64,000 nt of DNA from Comamonadaceae bacterium (GTDB taxonomy: Bacteria > Pseudomonadota > Gammaproteobacteria > Burkholderiales > Burkholderiaceae_C), in the NCBI GenBank assembly GCA_027490925.1, contig JAIXXF010000025.1:1-64000 (forward strand), read 5' to 3'. Shown piece after piece: positions 8,729 to 16,424 of this stretch (its first letter is position 1; each line of letters starts with the position of its first letter). The notes under the pieces were generated by a model. It searched no databases and was not told the DNA's origin. It was given only the letters and a program-made list of their open reading frames with translations. A program made the translations under genes and the position numbers.

Positions 8729-9308
8729 CATCGTCCGACAGGCCATGGCCAAATGGCCCAACGTGCCGCACTGCCACGGCTGGCTGGGGCTGGACGCGAG
8801 GGGCCAGTGGCACCTGCGCGACGACCATGCCCAAGCCGCAGGTGCGTTCCAAAGCGGCGTACCCGCCGCCAAAGGATCGTGGCTCCAGCACGAAAAGCTG
8901 ATCGATTTCATTGGCCGCAACTACCTGTGCGACGCGCAAGGCCAGTGGTATTTTCAGAACGGCCCACAGCGGGTGTTTGTGGAACTGCAGGCCACGCCGT
9001 GGATCTGGCGCATCGCAGCCGACTTGAGCCTCACCACCCACACTGGCCGGGCCGCGGTTTGCCGCCGGTGCTTGGTGGACGAAGCCGGTCGGGTTCACTT
9101 GGAGGCCGAGTGGACGGACGACCCAGCCGATGGGCCCAGTCGCACCGCCTTTGGTTTGGTGCACAGCCTGGACATGGCCCACGTGGCTGAGGCGCTGGAG
9201 CAGGGCGCGTGGTCGCTGGAGACCGTGCGGTCCGACGACCTGCCCGCGCGCTACGGCTACGTCGTCAGCCCCCAACAAGCGCACCAGAGCCGCGTTAAAT
9301 CGCTATGA
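8721..9308 (+). CDS. Conserved unknown protein (possibly DUF2946-type)
   Basis: A 195-residue soluble protein. The pattern MAKWPNVPHCHGWLGLDARG, then LIDFIGRNYLCDAQGQWYFQ and VFVELQATPWIWR is one I associate with a conserved Comamonadaceae family, probably annotated DUF2946; I am not certain of the label. A CRRC pair near the middle could bind metal. The start ATG overlaps the end of the hydrolase gene by eight bases. The stop codon lies inside a small GCTAT...ATAGC palindrome. Function unknown. Confidence 0.75.
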   Translation: MDDIVRQAMAKWPNVPHCHGWLGLDARGQWHLRDDHAQAAGAFQSGVPAAKGSWLQHEKLIDFIGRNYLCDAQGQWYFQNGPQRVFVELQATPWIWRIAADLSLTTHTGRAAVCRRCLVDEAGRVHLEAEWTDDPADGPSRTAFGLVHSLDMAHVAEALEQGAWSLETVRSDDLPARYGYVVSPQQAHQSRVKSL

Positions 9309-9318
9309 AATCAATAGC
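9302..9318. repeat. Small dispersed palindrome GCTAT-N7-ATAGC
   Basis: Inverted arms GCTAT and ATAGC around GAAATCA. A near relative occurs at 45011-45027. Short palindromes of this type are, to my knowledge, frequent between genes in Comamonadaceae. The stop codon of the preceding gene sits inside it. Confidence 0.55.
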
Positions 9319-9367
9319 AATTGAACCATATCGGACGGGGGCTAAAAGCCGATTTGTCTGTGAAAAC

Positions 9368-9395
9368 AAAAAAGCCGGTGTCAAACCGGCTTTTT
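9368..9395. terminator. Bidirectional terminator
   Basis: Stem AAAAAGCCGGT / ACCGGCTTTTT with a GTCAA-type loop, placed between convergent genes. Confidence 0.88.
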
Positions 9396-9443
9396 AGAGG
9401 AAACGACGCCTGTTCGTAGGCAGCGGCGACAGTACGTTGCCCC

Positions 9444-9956
9444 TTATTTGGCGGCTTCTTTCTGGGGTTCAGCGAACTTCGAACCGCTGGCGTTGGTCAT
9501 GTAGACCACCGCGCGGCCTATTTCCACGTCGTCAAAATCGCCGCCGCCTTGGGCACCCATGGCGCCTTTGCCCTTCAGTGCAGAGTTCAGCAACGCCTCG
9601 TAACCCGTTTTGATGCGCGCACCCCAGGCGGCAGCGTCGCCCACCTTGGGCGCCCCAGCCAAGCCGGCGCTGTGGCAGGCGGCGCACTGCGCCTTGTAGA
9701 CCTCTTCACCCGCCTTCAGGGGCCGGTTGGCGTCGCGGATCTCCACGCTGCCGACCTTTTGGATACGGGCAGCGATGCTGGCCTGCATTTCGGACTCGCT
9801 GACCCCCGCCGCTGGTTTGTTGTTCGAAGACACCGCGTACACCAGGCCGATGATCGCGAACACCGGCACCACAAACGAAAAGAACACCGCCACCAGCAAT
9901 TGCTTGGGCGTTTTGATCGGGCCGGTATGGGCTTCTTCGTGGTCGTGGTCGCTCAT
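9444..9956 (-). CDS. Membrane-anchored class I cytochrome c (c5 type)
   Basis: Electron carrier anchored in the inner membrane with its haem domain in the periplasm. The 170 residues comprise a short histidine/acid-rich cytoplasmic tail, one membrane segment at about 20-43 (LLVAVFFSFVVPVFAIIGLV), a linker, and a cytochrome domain with the haem-binding C91-A-A-C94-H95. The probable axial methionine is M133 in KGAMGAQGGG. The GAEVYKAQCAACH-like context and the late VVYMTNASG fit the c5 family. A GAGGAT ribosome site lies six bases before the start. A TATAAT box on the same strand lies 35 bases further up. Confidence 0.93.
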   Translation of the reverse strand: MSDHDHEEAHTGPIKTPKQLLVAVFFSFVVPVFAIIGLVYAVSSNNKPAAGVSESEMQASIAARIQKVGSVEIRDANRPLKAGEEVYKAQCAACHSAGLAGAPKVGDAAAWGARIKTGYEALLNSALKGKGAMGAQGGGDFDDVEIGRAVVYMTNASGSKFAEPQKEAAK

Positions 9957-9991
9957 AAATCCTCGGGGGCGTGGGCTGGAAACAGTCCTAA

Positions 9992-9997
9992 ATTATA
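9992..9997 (-). promoter_or_regulatory. Candidate -10 box for cytochrome c gene
   Basis: Perfect TATAAT on the minus strand, about 36 bases upstream of the start codon. No convincing -35 hexamer is seen at 16-18 bases. Confidence 0.45.
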
Positions 9998-10048
9998 GCC
10001 CTGACGTGCTTTTCAGCCCTCAGGCTGGGGACGCGCGGCGGGCCAATG

Positions 10049-10873
10049 TCAGGCCAATCCATCAGGTTCGGTGGGCGGGCTGGCAGCGGTCGCCTTGTCT
10101 GCGTGGGGCTGCGTGTGGGACTGGCGCCGTTGCTGCGCCCGTTCCAAGCTGGTCGCCACCGCAGCGACAGGCAGACCATACATGCCAGCGAAATCGGCCA
10201 GGTCCAGGCCGCTGCCTTCGAAAGCGCGCCACAAGGCTTCGTCCTTGGCCACCACCACAGCGGCCTCTGCCATGGCCTCGTCGAGCACGGCGTTGGCCTG
10301 CTCGTCACGCCCGCGCACCAAGGCGTCGTAGCCCTCGCGCGACAGGCCCGAAGCCAGGAACAGCTCGGCGATGCGCGCGCGCAGTGCGGGGCGCAGGTCT
10401 TTGTCGGTCCGGCCTTGTCGCCGTTTGAACACTTCCAGCAGCGCATGGTGCACATGCTCAGGCGCCATCGCCTCCACTGGCTGGCCTTGCAGGTCGTGCC
10501 GCGGCTGTCCATTCGCCACCGCTTGCAAGTAGCGTGTGGAGCGGGTGTGCAGCGCCAAGGCGGTTTTGAGCCCGTCCTTGGCCAGCGACTCGGGGTGGGC
10601 AGCGAGCAGGTCCTGAAAAATGCCGCGTTTCAGGGGTTTGAAGTGGGCGCCGAACAAGTCGGGGTAGAGCGCCGCCAGCTGTTCCAGCATGGGGTGTGGG
10701 GCCCGCACCACGACCTGATGGGCTGAGCGCGGGCGCGGGCGCTGGGTACGCGCACCCGCGCCGCGTGGCACTGCCGCAGCGGCCGCCGTGGCGCCGGGAC
10801 CGGGGGCTTGGGCTTCGGGCGCGGCGGTCTCGGGAGGGTTTGATGGGGTTGAATGGGCCGTGGTGTCTGTCAT
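10049..10873 (-). CDS. ProQ/FinO-domain RNA chaperone
   Basis: RNA-binding protein of the ProQ/FinO family, which stabilises small RNAs and mRNA ends. From the chosen ATG it has 274 residues: a proline/alanine-rich, then arginine-rich disordered N-terminus (about 1-60), a ProQ/FinO core (about 65-180) with LAALYPDLFGAHFKPLKRGI, ALALHTRSTRYLQAVANG and MAPEHVHHALLEVFKRRQGR, and a C-terminal tail. The frame is open 46 codons further up, but MTDTTAHSTPSNPPE is a more natural beginning. It is larger than minimal FinO-domain proteins because of the two tails. Confidence 0.87.
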   Translation of the reverse strand: MTDTTAHSTPSNPPETAAPEAQAPGPGATAAAAAVPRGAGARTQRPRPRSAHQVVVRAPHPMLEQLAALYPDLFGAHFKPLKRGIFQDLLAAHPESLAKDGLKTALALHTRSTRYLQAVANGQPRHDLQGQPVEAMAPEHVHHALLEVFKRRQGRTDKDLRPALRARIAELFLASGLSREGYDALVRGRDEQANAVLDEAMAEAAVVVAKDEALWRAFEGSGLDLADFAGMYGLPVAAVATSLERAQQRRQSHTQPHADKATAASPPTEPDGLA

Positions 10874-11020
10874 GGGGGGCGCTCGGCGCAAAACCAAAGC
10901 CGTCATCATGCCAGCCCCACCTCGGGTCGGACCTGAGCGGGCAAACGATGGGGGTGGTGTCAAGTCAGTTCGATACACTGAAGAACATAACGAAAAAAGC
11001 GATCGCTGCATGGGCTTGGA

Positions 11021-11039
11021 GCGGGGCCATTTGCCCCGC
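11021..11039. promoter_or_regulatory. GC-rich hairpin in leader of acyl-CoA synthetase gene
   Basis: Perfect 7-bp arms GCGGGGC / GCCCCGC with a CATTT loop, ending 41 bases before the chosen start. There is no T-run, so it is not a simple terminator. It may be a leader structure or simply part of the untranslated region. Confidence 0.4.
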
Positions 11040-11080
11040 CGGTGCCGATGCCGCTAGATATGTCCGGAGACCCAAACACC

Positions 11081-12721
11081 ATGCGCGCCAACGTCTACGA
11101 CCAGGGGCTCGACCGCAACGCGGCGAACCACGTGGCTTTGTCGCCTTTGAGCTTTCTGGCCCGCAGTGCCCGCGTTTACCCGAACCGCACCGCGCTGATC
11201 CACGGCAGCCTCAGGCAAACCTGGGCTCACACCTACACACGATGCCGCCAATTGGCCAGCGCATTGGCCCAACGCGGCGTGGGTCCAGGCGACACGGTGG
11301 CCGCCATGCTGCCCAACACGCCAGCGATGTTCGAGGCGCACTTTGGTGTGCCCATGGTGGGGGCGGTGCTGAACACCTTGAATACCCGGTTGGACGCCGA
11401 AGCCATCGCCTTCATGCTCGACCACGGCGGCGCCAAGCTGTTGCTGACCGACGGCGAGTTCGCCAGCACGGTGGAACAGGCCTTGTCGCAGATGAAAAAC
11501 CCGCGCCCGCTGGTGGTGGATGTGGAGGACGCGCTGCATCCCGATGGCCGACGGCTGGGCCAGGTGTCCTATGACGACTTCATCGCCACTGGGAACCCCG
11601 ACTTTGTCTGGTCGCTTCCCGGCGACGAATGGGACGCGATCGCGCTCAATTACACGTCGGGCACCACCGGCAACCCCAAGGGCGTGGTCACCCACCACCG
11701 GGGCGCTTACCTCAATGCCGTCTCGAACGTGGTGACCTGGGAAATGCCCAAGCACGCGGTCTACCTGTGGACGCTGCCCATGTTTCACTGCAATGGCTGG
11801 TGTTTCCCCTGGACCATGGCCTTGCAGGCGGGCACCAGCGTGTGCCTGCGCCGGGTGGATGCATCGCTGATTTTCCCGTTGGTGCGTGAACATCGGGTCA
11901 CCCACATGTGCGGCGCGCCCATTGTCTACGGCATGCTGGTCAATGCGCCGCCGTCGCTGCGCGCGGGCATTTCGCACCGCATCGAAGGGCTGATCGCAGG
12001 GGCCGCCCCGCCCGCGGCCATCATCGAAGGGTGCGAACGCATTGGCATTGACATCACCCACGTCTACGGCTTGACCGAGGTGTACGGCCCTGCAGCGGTG
12101 TGCGCCAAACAAGGCGACTGGGCGGCGCTGCCGATTGAGGAACGCGCGCGGCTCAACGCCCGCCAAGGCGTGGCCTACCCGCTGCAAGAAACGGTCACGG
12201 TGTTGAACCCAGAGACCCTGCAGCCTGTTCCCGCCGATGGGGAGACGATTGGCGAGATCATGTTCCGCGGCAACATCGTGATGAAGGGCTACCTCAAGAA
12301 CCCAGAGGCCACCCAGGAAGCGTTCGCGGGGGGGTGGTTCCACACCGGTGATCTGGCGGTGATGTTCCCCGACGGTTATGTGAAGATCAAAGACCGCAGC
12401 AAAGACGTCATCATCTCGGGCGGCGAAAACATCTCCAGCGTGGAGGTGGAAGAGGTGCTGTACCGACATCCCTCGGTGCTGGTGGCAGCGGTCGTGGCCA
12501 AGCCCGACCCCAAGTGGGGCGAGGTGCCCTGCGCGTTTGTGGAACTGCGAGAAGGCGCCCCGCCCGACGAGTCGGGCATCATCTCTTTTTGTCGCGAACA
12601 CATGGCCCGTTTCAAGGTGCCCAAGCAGGTGGTGTTTGGTGTGTTGCCGAAAACGTCCACGGGCAAGATCCAAAAATTTGCGCTGCGCGAGCAGATGCGT
12701 TCGGCTTCGGCCATCGAGTGA
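11081..12721 (+). CDS. Acyl-CoA synthetase (AMP-forming, AlkK-like)
   Basis: Activates a carboxylic acid to its CoA thioester with ATP. The 546 residues have all core motifs of the ANL superfamily: P-loop NYTSGTTGNPKGV, the MFHCNGWCFPW segment typical of medium-chain (AlkK-type) enzymes, YGLTEVYGP, HTGDLAVMFPDGYVKIKDRS with SGGENISS, and the catalytic lysine in KTSTGKIQKF near the end. The ATG at 11081 was chosen because GGAGA lies ten bases upstream; in-frame ATGs exist at 11048 and 11060. It begins a six-gene plus-strand operon with livGFKHM, suggesting uptake and activation of the same acid. The actual substrate is unknown. Confidence 0.93.
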   Translation: MRANVYDQGLDRNAANHVALSPLSFLARSARVYPNRTALIHGSLRQTWAHTYTRCRQLASALAQRGVGPGDTVAAMLPNTPAMFEAHFGVPMVGAVLNTLNTRLDAEAIAFMLDHGGAKLLLTDGEFASTVEQALSQMKNPRPLVVDVEDALHPDGRRLGQVSYDDFIATGNPDFVWSLPGDEWDAIALNYTSGTTGNPKGVVTHHRGAYLNAVSNVVTWEMPKHAVYLWTLPMFHCNGWCFPWTMALQAGTSVCLRRVDASLIFPLVREHRVTHMCGAPIVYGMLVNAPPSLRAGISHRIEGLIAGAAPPAAIIEGCERIGIDITHVYGLTEVYGPAAVCAKQGDWAALPIEERARLNARQGVAYPLQETVTVLNPETLQPVPADGETIGEIMFRGNIVMKGYLKNPEATQEAFAGGWFHTGDLAVMFPDGYVKIKDRSKDVIISGGENISSVEVEEVLYRHPSVLVAAVVAKPDPKWGEVPCAFVELREGAPPDESGIISFCREHMARFKVPKQVVFGVLPKTSTGKIQKFALREQMRSASAIE

Positions 12722-12733
12722 GGCGGGCAAACG

Positions 12734-13486
12734 ATGCACGACGATTTCATCCTGCAGACCACAGGGCTGACCAAGGAGTTCAAAGGGTTTGCGGCCGTTC
12801 AGGACGTGAACCTGAAAGTTCAGCGTGGGCACATCCATGCGCTGATCGGCCCCAACGGCGCGGGCAAAACGACCGTGTTCAACCTGCTCACCAAGTTCTT
12901 GCAGCCCACCCACGGCCGCATCTTGTTCAACGACATCGACATCACCCGCGAGCAGCCAGCCCAAATCGCGCGTCGCGGGGTGGTGCGATCGTTCCAAATC
13001 TCGGCCACGTTTCCGCACCTCTCCGTGCTGGAGAACGTACGGGTGGCTTTGCAACGTCAAACCGGCACCTCGTTCCATTTTTGGCGGTCTGAACGCTCGC
13101 TCAGCCGGCTCAACGACCGCGCGGTCGAGTTGTTGGAATCGGTCGATCTGGGCGCTTACGTGGACGCGGTGACCATGGAGCTGCCTTACGGGCGCAAACG
13201 GGCGCTGGAGATCGCCACCACCCTGGCGTTGGAGCCCGAACTGATGCTGTTGGACGAACCCACCCAAGGCATGGGCCACGAGGACGTGGACCGCGTGGTC
13301 GAACTCATCCGCAAGGTGTCAGCTGGGCGAACGATCTTGATGGTGGAGCACAACCTGTCGGTGGTGGAAACGCTGAGCGACGTGATCACGGTGCTCCAGC
13401 GTGGCTCGGTGCTTGCCGAAGGGCCTTATGACGTGGTGTCTAAAGACCCGAGAGTGCTTGAAGCCTATGTGGGGGTGGCCGCATGA
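12734..13486 (+). CDS. Branched-chain-type ABC transporter ATPase (LivG)
   Basis: One of two cytoplasmic ATPases of a Liv-type (HAAT) importer. The 250 residues show Walker [10 protein letters not shown], the signature variant LPYGRKRALEIA and Walker B LMLLDEPTQGMG followed by the switch histidine in MVEHN. It starts 12 bases after the acyl-CoA synthetase stop and overlaps livF by four bases (ATGA). Specificity comes from the binding protein two genes downstream, and the neighbouring ligase points to a carboxylic acid rather than an amino acid. Confidence 0.93.
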   Translation: MHDDFILQTTGLTKEFKGFAAVQDVNLKVQRGHIHALIGPNGAGKTTVFNLLTKFLQPTHGRILFNDIDITREQPAQIARRGVVRSFQISATFPHLSVLENVRVALQRQTGTSFHFWRSERSLSRLNDRAVELLESVDLGAYVDAVTMELPYGRKRALEIATTLALEPELMLLDEPTQGMGHEDVDRVVELIRKVSAGRTILMVEHNLSVVETLSDVITVLQRGSVLAEGPYDVVSKDPRVLEAYVGVAA

Positions 13487-14220
13487 CCGCCGCCACGTCC
13501 CCCAAGGCGCAGATGGCGAGCGACGCCTTGCTCAACATCCAAAATCTCCAGGCCTTCTACGGTGAGTCCCACGTGCTGCACGGCATTGACCTGCAGGTCG
13601 GGCGCGGGGAATTGGTCACATTGCTGGGCCGTAACGGCAGCGGCCGGACCACCACCCTCAAGGCCATCCTTGGCTTGGTTGGGCGCCGCACCGGCACTGT
13701 GGTTTACGACGGCCATGACCTGCTGGCGATGCCGCCGCACCGGATCGCGCGGTTGGGCATGGGTTATTGCCCGGAGGAGCGGGGCATTTTTTCTGGCCTG
13801 AACACCGAAGAGAACCTGATGCTGCCGCCGCAAGTGGCACCCGGTGGCATGTCGCTGGAAGAAATCTACGACATGTTCCCCAATTTGTACGAGCGGCGCA
13901 CCAGCCCTGGCATGCGCTTGTCGGGCGGTGAACAACAAATGCTGGCCATGGCCCGGATTCTGCGTACCGGTGCCAAGCTCTTGTTGCTCGACGAGATCAC
14001 CGAAGGTTTGGCGCCCGTGATCGTCAAAAAGCTGGGCGAGGTGATCGGGCTGCTCAAACAGCGGGGCTACACCATCGTTCTGGTGGAGCAGAACTTCCGA
14101 TTCGCTGCGCCGTTGGCCGACCGCCACATCGTGCTGGAGCATGGCCGCGTGGTGGCCACTGTGACGCGCGAGCAGCTCCCTTCCAGCACCGACCTGCTGC
14201 ACGAGCTGCTGGGCGTTTGA
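13483..14220 (+). CDS. Branched-chain-type ABC transporter ATPase (LivF) with Arg in Walker A
   Basis: Second ATPase of the same importer, 245 residues. The signature LSGGEQQMLAMARIL and the switch VLVEQNF are normal. Two deviations stand out. Walker A reads GRNGSGRT (residues 49-56), so the invariant lysine is R55, encoded by CGG. Walker B reads LLLLDEITEGLAP, with isoleucine where proline is usual. I recall similar Arg variants in burkholderial LivF proteins, so this may be a subfamily trait rather than a sequencing error. With one degenerate site the LivFG pair could hydrolyse asymmetrically. Confidence 0.92.
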   Translation: MTAATSPKAQMASDALLNIQNLQAFYGESHVLHGIDLQVGRGELVTLLGRNGSGRTTTLKAILGLVGRRTGTVVYDGHDLLAMPPHRIARLGMGYCPEERGIFSGLNTEENLMLPPQVAPGGMSLEEIYDMFPNLYERRTSPGMRLSGGEQQMLAMARILRTGAKLLLLDEITEGLAPVIVKKLGEVIGLLKQRGYTIVLVEQNFRFAAPLADRHIVLEHGRVVATVTREQLPSSTDLLHELLGV

Positions 14221-14264
14221 GCTGGTGTCACTTCAATGTCCGTTCACAAACCTGGAGACAAGCA

Positions 14265-15473
14265 ATGAAACTCAAACCCCTCATGCAGGCCATGGGCCTG
14301 GCCCTGGCGACCGTGGCTGCCGCCCAAGCGCAGGTGTCCGACGGCGTGGTCAAGATCGGTGTGCTCACCGACCTGTCGGGCCTCTATTCCGATGTGGCCG
14401 GTCAAGGCACTGTGGTGGCCACACAAATGGCCATCGACGACTTCATTGCCAAAGAAAAGCCGAGCTTCAAGGTGGAAATGGTGTCGGCCGACCACCAGAA
14501 CAAAGGCGACATTGCCGCCAACAAAGCGCGCGAGTGGATCGAGCGTGACAAGGTGGACACAGTGACCGAGTTGGTGACCACTTCCGCCGCTTTGGCGGTG
14601 ATGAAAATCGCCAAAGAGAAGAACCGCATCGCGCTGGTGTCGGGTGCGGCGTCCACCCGCATCACCAATGAGGATTGCAACGACGTCACCGTCCACTGGA
14701 CCTACGACACCTACGCGGTGGCCAACGGCACCGCCAAAGCCGTGGTGAAGCAGGGTGGCAAGAAGTGGTTCTTCCTCACCGCCGACTACGCTTTTGGACA
14801 CTCGTTGGAGAAAGACGCTGGCGACGTGGTCAAGGCCAACGGCGGCGAAGTGGTGGGCTCGGTGCGTCACCCCTTCCCGGGTTCGGACTTTTCGTCATTC
14901 CTGCTCAAGGCACAGTCGTCGGGCGCTCAGATCATTGGTCTGGCCAACGCCGGCGGCGACACCATCAACTCAATCAAGCAAGCGGCAGAATTCGGTATCA
15001 CCGAGAAGCAGTCGTTGGCTGGCTTGTTGATGTTCATCACCGATGTGCACTCGCTCGGCTTGAAGACCACCCAGAACATGTACCTAACCGAGGGTTTTTA
15101 TTGGGACCTGAACGACGAGACGCGCGCGTGGTCCAAGCGCTTTTTTGAGAAACACAAGCGCATGCCCACCATGGTGCAGGCCGGGCAGTACTCCTCGGTC
15201 ATGCACTACCTGAAAGCGGTCAAGGCGGCCAACACCGACGACACCACCAAGGTGATGGCCCAGATGAAGAAGACCCCGGTCAACGATTTCTTCGCCAAGA
15301 ACGGCACCATCCGAGGCGATGGCCGCATGGTGCACGACATGTATTTGCTGCAGGTCAAAAAGCCCGCGGAATCGAAAACACCCTGGGACTACTACCACGT
15401 GCGTGCCCTGATCCCAGCGGCAGAAGCCTTCCAGCCGCTGTCGGCGTCCAAGTGCGCCTTGATCAAAAAGTGA
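14265..15473 (+). CDS. Liv-type ABC transporter substrate-binding protein
   Basis: Periplasmic receptor of the importer, 402 residues. Residues 1-22 form a Sec signal (LMQAMGLALATVAAAQAQ). The mature protein begins VSDGVVKIGVLTDLSGLYSD, the hallmark of the periplasmic binding protein family 6. Later landmarks include LVSGAASTRITNEDCN and WTYDTYAVANGTAKAV. GGAGA lies six bases before the ATG. An in-frame upstream ATG overlapping livF was rejected because it adds no signal-like sequence. The ligand is unknown; the ligase gene in the operon suggests an organic acid. Confidence 0.92.
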   Translation: MKLKPLMQAMGLALATVAAAQAQVSDGVVKIGVLTDLSGLYSDVAGQGTVVATQMAIDDFIAKEKPSFKVEMVSADHQNKGDIAANKAREWIERDKVDTVTELVTTSAALAVMKIAKEKNRIALVSGAASTRITNEDCNDVTVHWTYDTYAVANGTAKAVVKQGGKKWFFLTADYAFGHSLEKDAGDVVKANGGEVVGSVRHPFPGSDFSSFLLKAQSSGAQIIGLANAGGDTINSIKQAAEFGITEKQSLAGLLMFITDVHSLGLKTTQNMYLTEGFYWDLNDETRAWSKRFFEKHKRMPTMVQAGQYSSVMHYLKAVKAANTDDTTKVMAQMKKTPVNDFFAKNGTIRGDGRMVHDMYLLQVKKPAESKTPWDYYHVRALIPAAEAFQPLSASKCALIKK

Positions 15474-15535
15474 GTTGATGGCGGGCGGACGGTGGCCGGT
15501 GCGCCATCGGCTGGCCCGTCCATTCAGGAGTTGTG

Positions 15536-16420
15536 ATGGAAATTTTCGGTGTCTCCTCCCAGGCGCTGTTTGGCCAGTTGTTGCTGGGGCTGATCAACGG
15601 GTCGTTCTACGCCGTGTTGAGCCTGGGGCTGGCCATCATTTTTGGTTTACTGAACATCATCAACTTCTCCCACGGTGCGCTGTACATGGTGGGCGCGTTC
15701 GTTGCGTGGATCGGTCTGACCCAATTCGGGCTGAACTATTGGTTCGCCTTGGTCGTGTCGCCGCTGGTGGTGGGGGCGCTGGGCGTGCTGATTGAGCGTG
15801 TGTTGTTGCGCCACCTTTACAAGCTGGACCACCTGTATGGGCTGCTGCTGACCTTCGGATTGGCTTTGATCGCGGAAGGCGTCTTTAGACACTTCTATGG
15901 GATCTCTGGCAATTCCTATGAAGTGCCTGAGATCTTGCAAGGCGGCGTGAACCTGGGGTTCATGTACTTGCCCATCTACCGGGCTTGGGTGGTGGTGGCG
16001 GCTGTCAGCGTGTGTTTCGTCACCTGGTTCCTGATCGAGCGAACCCGCCTGGGCGCCACCCTGAGGGCCGCAACCGAGCGCCCCCAACTCGTGCAAGCCC
16101 TTGGCATCAATGTGCCGTTGATGGTCACTGCCACCTATGGTGCAGGCGTGGCTTTGGCGGCTTTTGCTGGCGTGCTGGCCGCGCCGATTGTGCAGGTGAA
16201 CCCGCTGATGGGGTCCAACCTGATCATTGTGGTGTTCGCAGTCGTCGTGATTGGCGGCATGGGCTCAATTTTGGGTTCCATCGTCACCGGGCTCGCACTG
16301 GGCATCGTCGAGGGATTGACCAAGGTGTTCTACCCAGAGGCCTCGGCAGTGGTGATTTTTGTGATCATGGTCGTGGTGCTGTTGTTGCGCCCCGCCGGGT
16401 TGTTTGGCAAACAGGCTTGA
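15536..16420 (+). CDS. Liv-type ABC transporter permease (LivH)
   Basis: Inner-membrane permease of 294 residues with about eight hydrophobic segments. The N-terminal LINGSFYAVLSLGLAIIFGL, the NFSHGALYMVGAFVAW segment and the late VVFAVVVIGGMGSILGSIV are characteristic of LivH. AGGAG lies five bases before the chosen ATG; a GTG one codon upstream is possible. It follows the binding-protein gene after 62 bases. Confidence 0.93.
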   Translation: MEIFGVSSQALFGQLLLGLINGSFYAVLSLGLAIIFGLLNIINFSHGALYMVGAFVAWIGLTQFGLNYWFALVVSPLVVGALGVLIERVLLRHLYKLDHLYGLLLTFGLALIAEGVFRHFYGISGNSYEVPEILQGGVNLGFMYLPIYRAWVVVAAVSVCFVTWFLIERTRLGATLRAATERPQLVQALGINVPLMVTATYGAGVALAAFAGVLAAPIVQVNPLMGSNLIIVVFAVVVIGGMGSILGSIVTGLALGIVEGLTKVFYPEASAVVIFVIMVVVLLLRPAGLFGKQA

Positions 16421-16424
16421 AAGA

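Noticed and set aside
11054-13279. 741-codon open frame on the minus strand
   Set aside because: It lies antisense to the acyl-CoA synthetase and livG genes, which have complete family motifs. Its histidine- and arginine-rich translation is typical of a GC-rich shadow frame.
13627-13650. Walker A change in LivF as a sequencing error
   Set aside because: Lysine (AAG) to CGG needs two base changes, and the surrounding codons are intact, so a simple error is unlikely.
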